Shown: positions 61,885-64,000 of the stretch, piece by piece
Layout: each line of letters begins with the position of its first letter
How positions within the stretch are numbered: the first letter of the stretch is position 1
From: CAKZML01 sp963823435
Lineage (GTDB): Bacteria > Pseudomonadota > Gammaproteobacteria > Steroidobacterales > BM003
DNA: 64,000 nt
Assembly: GCA_963823435.1 (NCBI GenBank)
Contig: CAWGLN010000001.1
Span: forward strand, 744,001 to 808,000
Reading direction: 5' to 3'
Made by a program: the position numbers and the translations under genes
Notes under the pieces: generated by a model
Seen by the model: only the letters and a program-made list of their open reading frames with translations
What the model was told of the DNA's origin: nothing
Database searches by the model: none

Positions 61885-62868
61885 TTATAGCGCAGGCCGC
61901 CCCTTACCCGGGTCCGGCCCGTTCGGCTCGCTGACCAGCGGATGGTGACAAGCTACCTGTCGATCCAACGATAAACCCGTGCGCCCCCCCAACTGCGGGG
62001 CCTGCTGCGCACAATCCGGTTTGGCCAGATCGCAGCGATGCCGGTAAATACACCCCATACCAGGCGGTTCCACTGCAAGCGAGGCCGGCCGACTCCCATC
62101 CATCCTTGCGCCCGGCACGGCCGCCAGCAAATCCCGTGTATAGGGGTGGGCCGGGTGGGCACACAAAGGGACGGCCGCACCCTGCTCCAGCAGGCATCCC
62201 CCGTAAATCACGGCCACCTGGTCACAAATGTGACGCACCACCGCCAGGTCATGGCTGATAAACACCATGGCAAGCCCCAGTTCCCGCTGCAGACTCATGA
62301 GCAAATTCAGCACCTGGGCCTGTACCGACACGTCCAGCGCACTTACTACTTCATCGCAAATCAACAACGCAGGCTGCACCATCAACGCCCTGGCAATCGC
62401 GATGCGTTGACATTGGCCGCCCGAGAATTCATGCGGATAGCCGGACAGGGTGGCCGGTGGCAGACCCACCATATCCAGCACTTGTACGGCGCGGGCCAGT
62501 CGCTGTCGTGCATCCATCTCGCCATGGTGCACCCTCAGGGGTTCTTCCAGACTCTGCAGAATGGTCATGCGTGGATCCAGGGAAGCGACCGGGTTTTGAA
62601 ATACCATTTGCACCTGCCGCCGCAGGTCCCTGGCCATGGCCCCGTCGGCAGGCAGGCGTTGACCCATGACCGATATGTGGCCCGTGCGTGTGGGGCGCAG
62701 ACCCACCAGGGCCCTCGCCAGACTGGTCTTTCCCGAGCCGGACTCGCCCACCACTCCCAGCACATGGCCGGGCTGCAACGCCAGGTTGATGCCCGACAAG
62801 CCCGGTCCTCCGGGATTCGAGGGATCAAAGGACAGTCCGAGCTCATGTACCTCGAGCACCGGGTTCAT
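61885..62868 (-). CDS. Dipeptide/oligopeptide-type ABC transporter ATP-binding protein (DppF-like)
   Basis: A 327-residue ATPase with Walker A GESGSGKTSLARALV, signature FSGGQCQRIAIARAL, Walker B LLICDEVVSALDVS, switch ISHDLAVV, and the C-terminal OppD/F iron-sulfur-like Cys region (CIYRHRCDLAKPDC). The Met at 62868 overlaps the preceding gene by four bases; an open extension to 62997 is a shadow of that gene. The substrate could be peptides or nickel; unknown. Confidence 0.88.
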   Translation of the reverse strand: MNPVLEVHELGLSFDPSNPGGPGLSGINLALQPGHVLGVVGESGSGKTSLARALVGLRPTRTGHISVMGQRLPADGAMARDLRRQVQMVFQNPVASLDPRMTILQSLEEPLRVHHGEMDARQRLARAVQVLDMVGLPPATLSGYPHEFSGGQCQRIAIARALMVQPALLICDEVVSALDVSVQAQVLNLLMSLQRELGLAMVFISHDLAVVRHICDQVAVIYGGCLLEQGAAVPLCAHPAHPYTRDLLAAVPGARMDGSRPASLAVEPPGMGCIYRHRCDLAKPDCAQQAPQLGGRTGLSLDRQVACHHPLVSEPNGPDPGKGRPAL

Positions 62869-63851
62869 GGCCCTGTCTCCGGATTGAAACAGGCCCGCCG
62901 ATGTCCGGGGGATATCTGCTCCAGCACGGGCATATCGGTTTCGCAACTCTCCAGCCGACGCGGACAGCGCGGATGGAAGGGGCAACCCGGGGGCCAATTG
63001 CCGGCGCCCGGCGCCTGGCCCTGCAAAGATGGCAACAGGGCGCCGGGCACGGAGTCCAGACCCGGCGCACAGGCGATGAGACCCGCTGTGTAGGGATGAC
63101 CTGCCGAGGCAAATAATTCGTCGGTCGGCCCCTGCTCCAGTACCCGGCCGCCGTACATCACCAGGACCCTGTCCGCCACACCGCGTACCACGGACAGGTC
63201 GTGGGTGATCAGCAACACCGCAGTTCCGCTTTGCCTGGCCAGGGTGGCGATTAGCGCCAGCACCTGGCTCTGGGTGGTCACATCCAGGGCGGTGGTCGGT
63301 TCGTCCGCTACCAGTACCGCGGGCTTTCCCAGCAAGGCCAATGCCATCACCACCCGTTGCTGCATGCCGCCCGAAAGCTCGTGGGCGTATTTGCCGAGCA
63401 ACGCCGGCGCATCCGCCAAACCCACCGCCTGCAGCATACGCTGGGCCTGTTCCGTTGCGGCCGCGCCACCCAGGTGCTGGTGTCGGCGCAACATTTCCAG
63501 CATCTGCTTGCCGATGGTCAGGTAGGGATTGAGCGCCTGGCCGGGATCCTGGGACACCAACCCGATCCGCCTGCCCCTGACCCGGGTCCAGCCCGCCTCG
63601 TCCAGGTCATCCAGGGACTGACCTTCCAGCAGTATGCTGCCACGACGGCGGGCACCCGGTCCCAACAGCCCCATCAGCGCCAGCCCTGCCTGGCTCTTGC
63701 CCGAGCCTGACTCACCCACCACGGCCAACACTTCTCCCGGGTACAACTCAAAATCCAGGCCACGCACCGCATCGCGGGAACTGGTCGCGGGCCCATAGGA
63801 AACCTGCAAACCGGTCACCTGCAACACCGGACCCGGACCCGCCGCGCTCAT
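62865..63851 (-). CDS. Dipeptide/oligopeptide-type ABC transporter ATP-binding protein (DppD-like)
   Basis: A 328-residue ATPase with Walker A GESGSGKSQAGLALM, the SQDPGQALNPY Q-loop, signature LSGGMQQRVVMALAL, Walker B VLVADEPTTALDVTTQ, and the C-terminal oligopeptide motif (CPFHPRCPRRLESC). Coupled by ATGA overlaps to both neighbours. Confidence 0.9.
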   Translation of the reverse strand: MSAAGPGPVLQVTGLQVSYGPATSSRDAVRGLDFELYPGEVLAVVGESGSGKSQAGLALMGLLGPGARRRGSILLEGQSLDDLDEAGWTRVRGRRIGLVSQDPGQALNPYLTIGKQMLEMLRRHQHLGGAAATEQAQRMLQAVGLADAPALLGKYAHELSGGMQQRVVMALALLGKPAVLVADEPTTALDVTTQSQVLALIATLARQSGTAVLLITHDLSVVRGVADRVLVMYGGRVLEQGPTDELFASAGHPYTAGLIACAPGLDSVPGALLPSLQGQAPGAGNWPPGCPFHPRCPRRLESCETDMPVLEQISPGHRRACFNPETGP

Positions 63852-64000
63852 GCCCCGTCCCGCCTGTCGCTACGCATCGGGTCCAGGGCATCGCGAAGAC
63901 CGTCGCCCAGGAAATTCAGGCACAACAAGGTCAGGCCGAGGACCAGGCCCGGATACACCAGCATCCAGGGTGCGTTTTCCATTTCCCTCGCGCCCTCGCT
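63848..64000 (-). CDS. Dipeptide-type ABC transporter permease (DppC-like), C-terminal end only
   Basis: The last 50 residues: a hydrophobic segment (VYPGLVLGLTLLCLNFLGDGLRDALDP) and a basic tail, the standard DppC/OppC ending. The gene runs off the right edge. It overlaps the DppD-like start by four bases. Confidence 0.85.
   Translation of the reverse strand, partial: SEGAREMENAPWMLVYPGLVLGLTLLCLNFLGDGLRDALDPMRSDRRDGA

Overview
The window is bacterial chromosome, moderately GC-rich, and reads as a gammaproteobacterium. The block rsmG-parA-parB-atpIBEFHAGDC-glmU-glmS (about 43-56 kb, minus strand) has the gene order seen near the chromosome origin in many gammaproteobacteria. The methylcitrate cycle genes, glutathione reductase, oligopeptidase A and diheme cytochrome c fit a respiring organism. 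No rRNA, tRNA, CRISPR array or phage was seen.

Region 1 (1-18.4 kb) is a tungstate/formate island: a tungstate-type ABC transporter (tupA partial, tupB, tupC), a sigma-54 enhancer-binding regulator, a DUF6494 protein, a HTH plus periplasmic-binding-like (COG1910-type) regulator, a DUF3305-DUF3306-polyferredoxin operon, a membrane-bound Tat-exported formate dehydrogenase operon (chaperone, Tat peptide, alpha, beta, small lipoprotein, cytochrome b), and convergently a two-subunit NAD-type formate dehydrogenase resembling the tungsten enzyme FDH1 of Methylorubrum. Three units carry a good -24/-12 promoter with upstream copies of a short palindrome (consensus GACAWAATGTC), so the regulator at 1873-3255 probably controls metal uptake and enzyme synthesis together. 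The exported enzyme's alpha gene has two frameshifts and its cytochrome gene one.

Region 2 (18.5-27.9 kb) is mostly housekeeping: an unknown protein with three tandem SpoIIAA/STAS-like repeats, gamma carbonic anhydrase, gor, prlC, a frameshifted xthA, dgkA, an HD-domain protein, a DUF4136 lipoprotein and a flavin-binding oxidase-like protein.

Region 3 (27.9-35.4 kb) is the most distinctive operon: a structured leader (sigma-70 promoter followed at once by a terminator), two different ATP-grasp ligases, an acetyltransferase fused to an HDAC-family deacetylase, a second acetyltransferase, then an APC/SLC12-type transporter. It looks like an uncharacterised amide-ligation and acetylation pathway.

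Region 4 (35.4-42.9 kb) has a large AsmA protein, a DUF2845 protein and a small cassette array: two attC-like sites and a third core site flank minus-strand genes for exported proteins, several broken, with no integrase in view.

Region 5 (42.9-64 kb) holds glmS, glmU, the ATP synthase operon, parAB, rsmG, prpBCD, a metallo-beta-lactamase-fold hydrolase, cytochrome c and the start of a dipeptide-type ABC transporter that runs off the window. A dispersed repeat of about 160 bp with terminal inverted repeats occurs at 3.5, 46.3, 46.6 and 61.1 kb; its ends sit within a few bases of stop codons.
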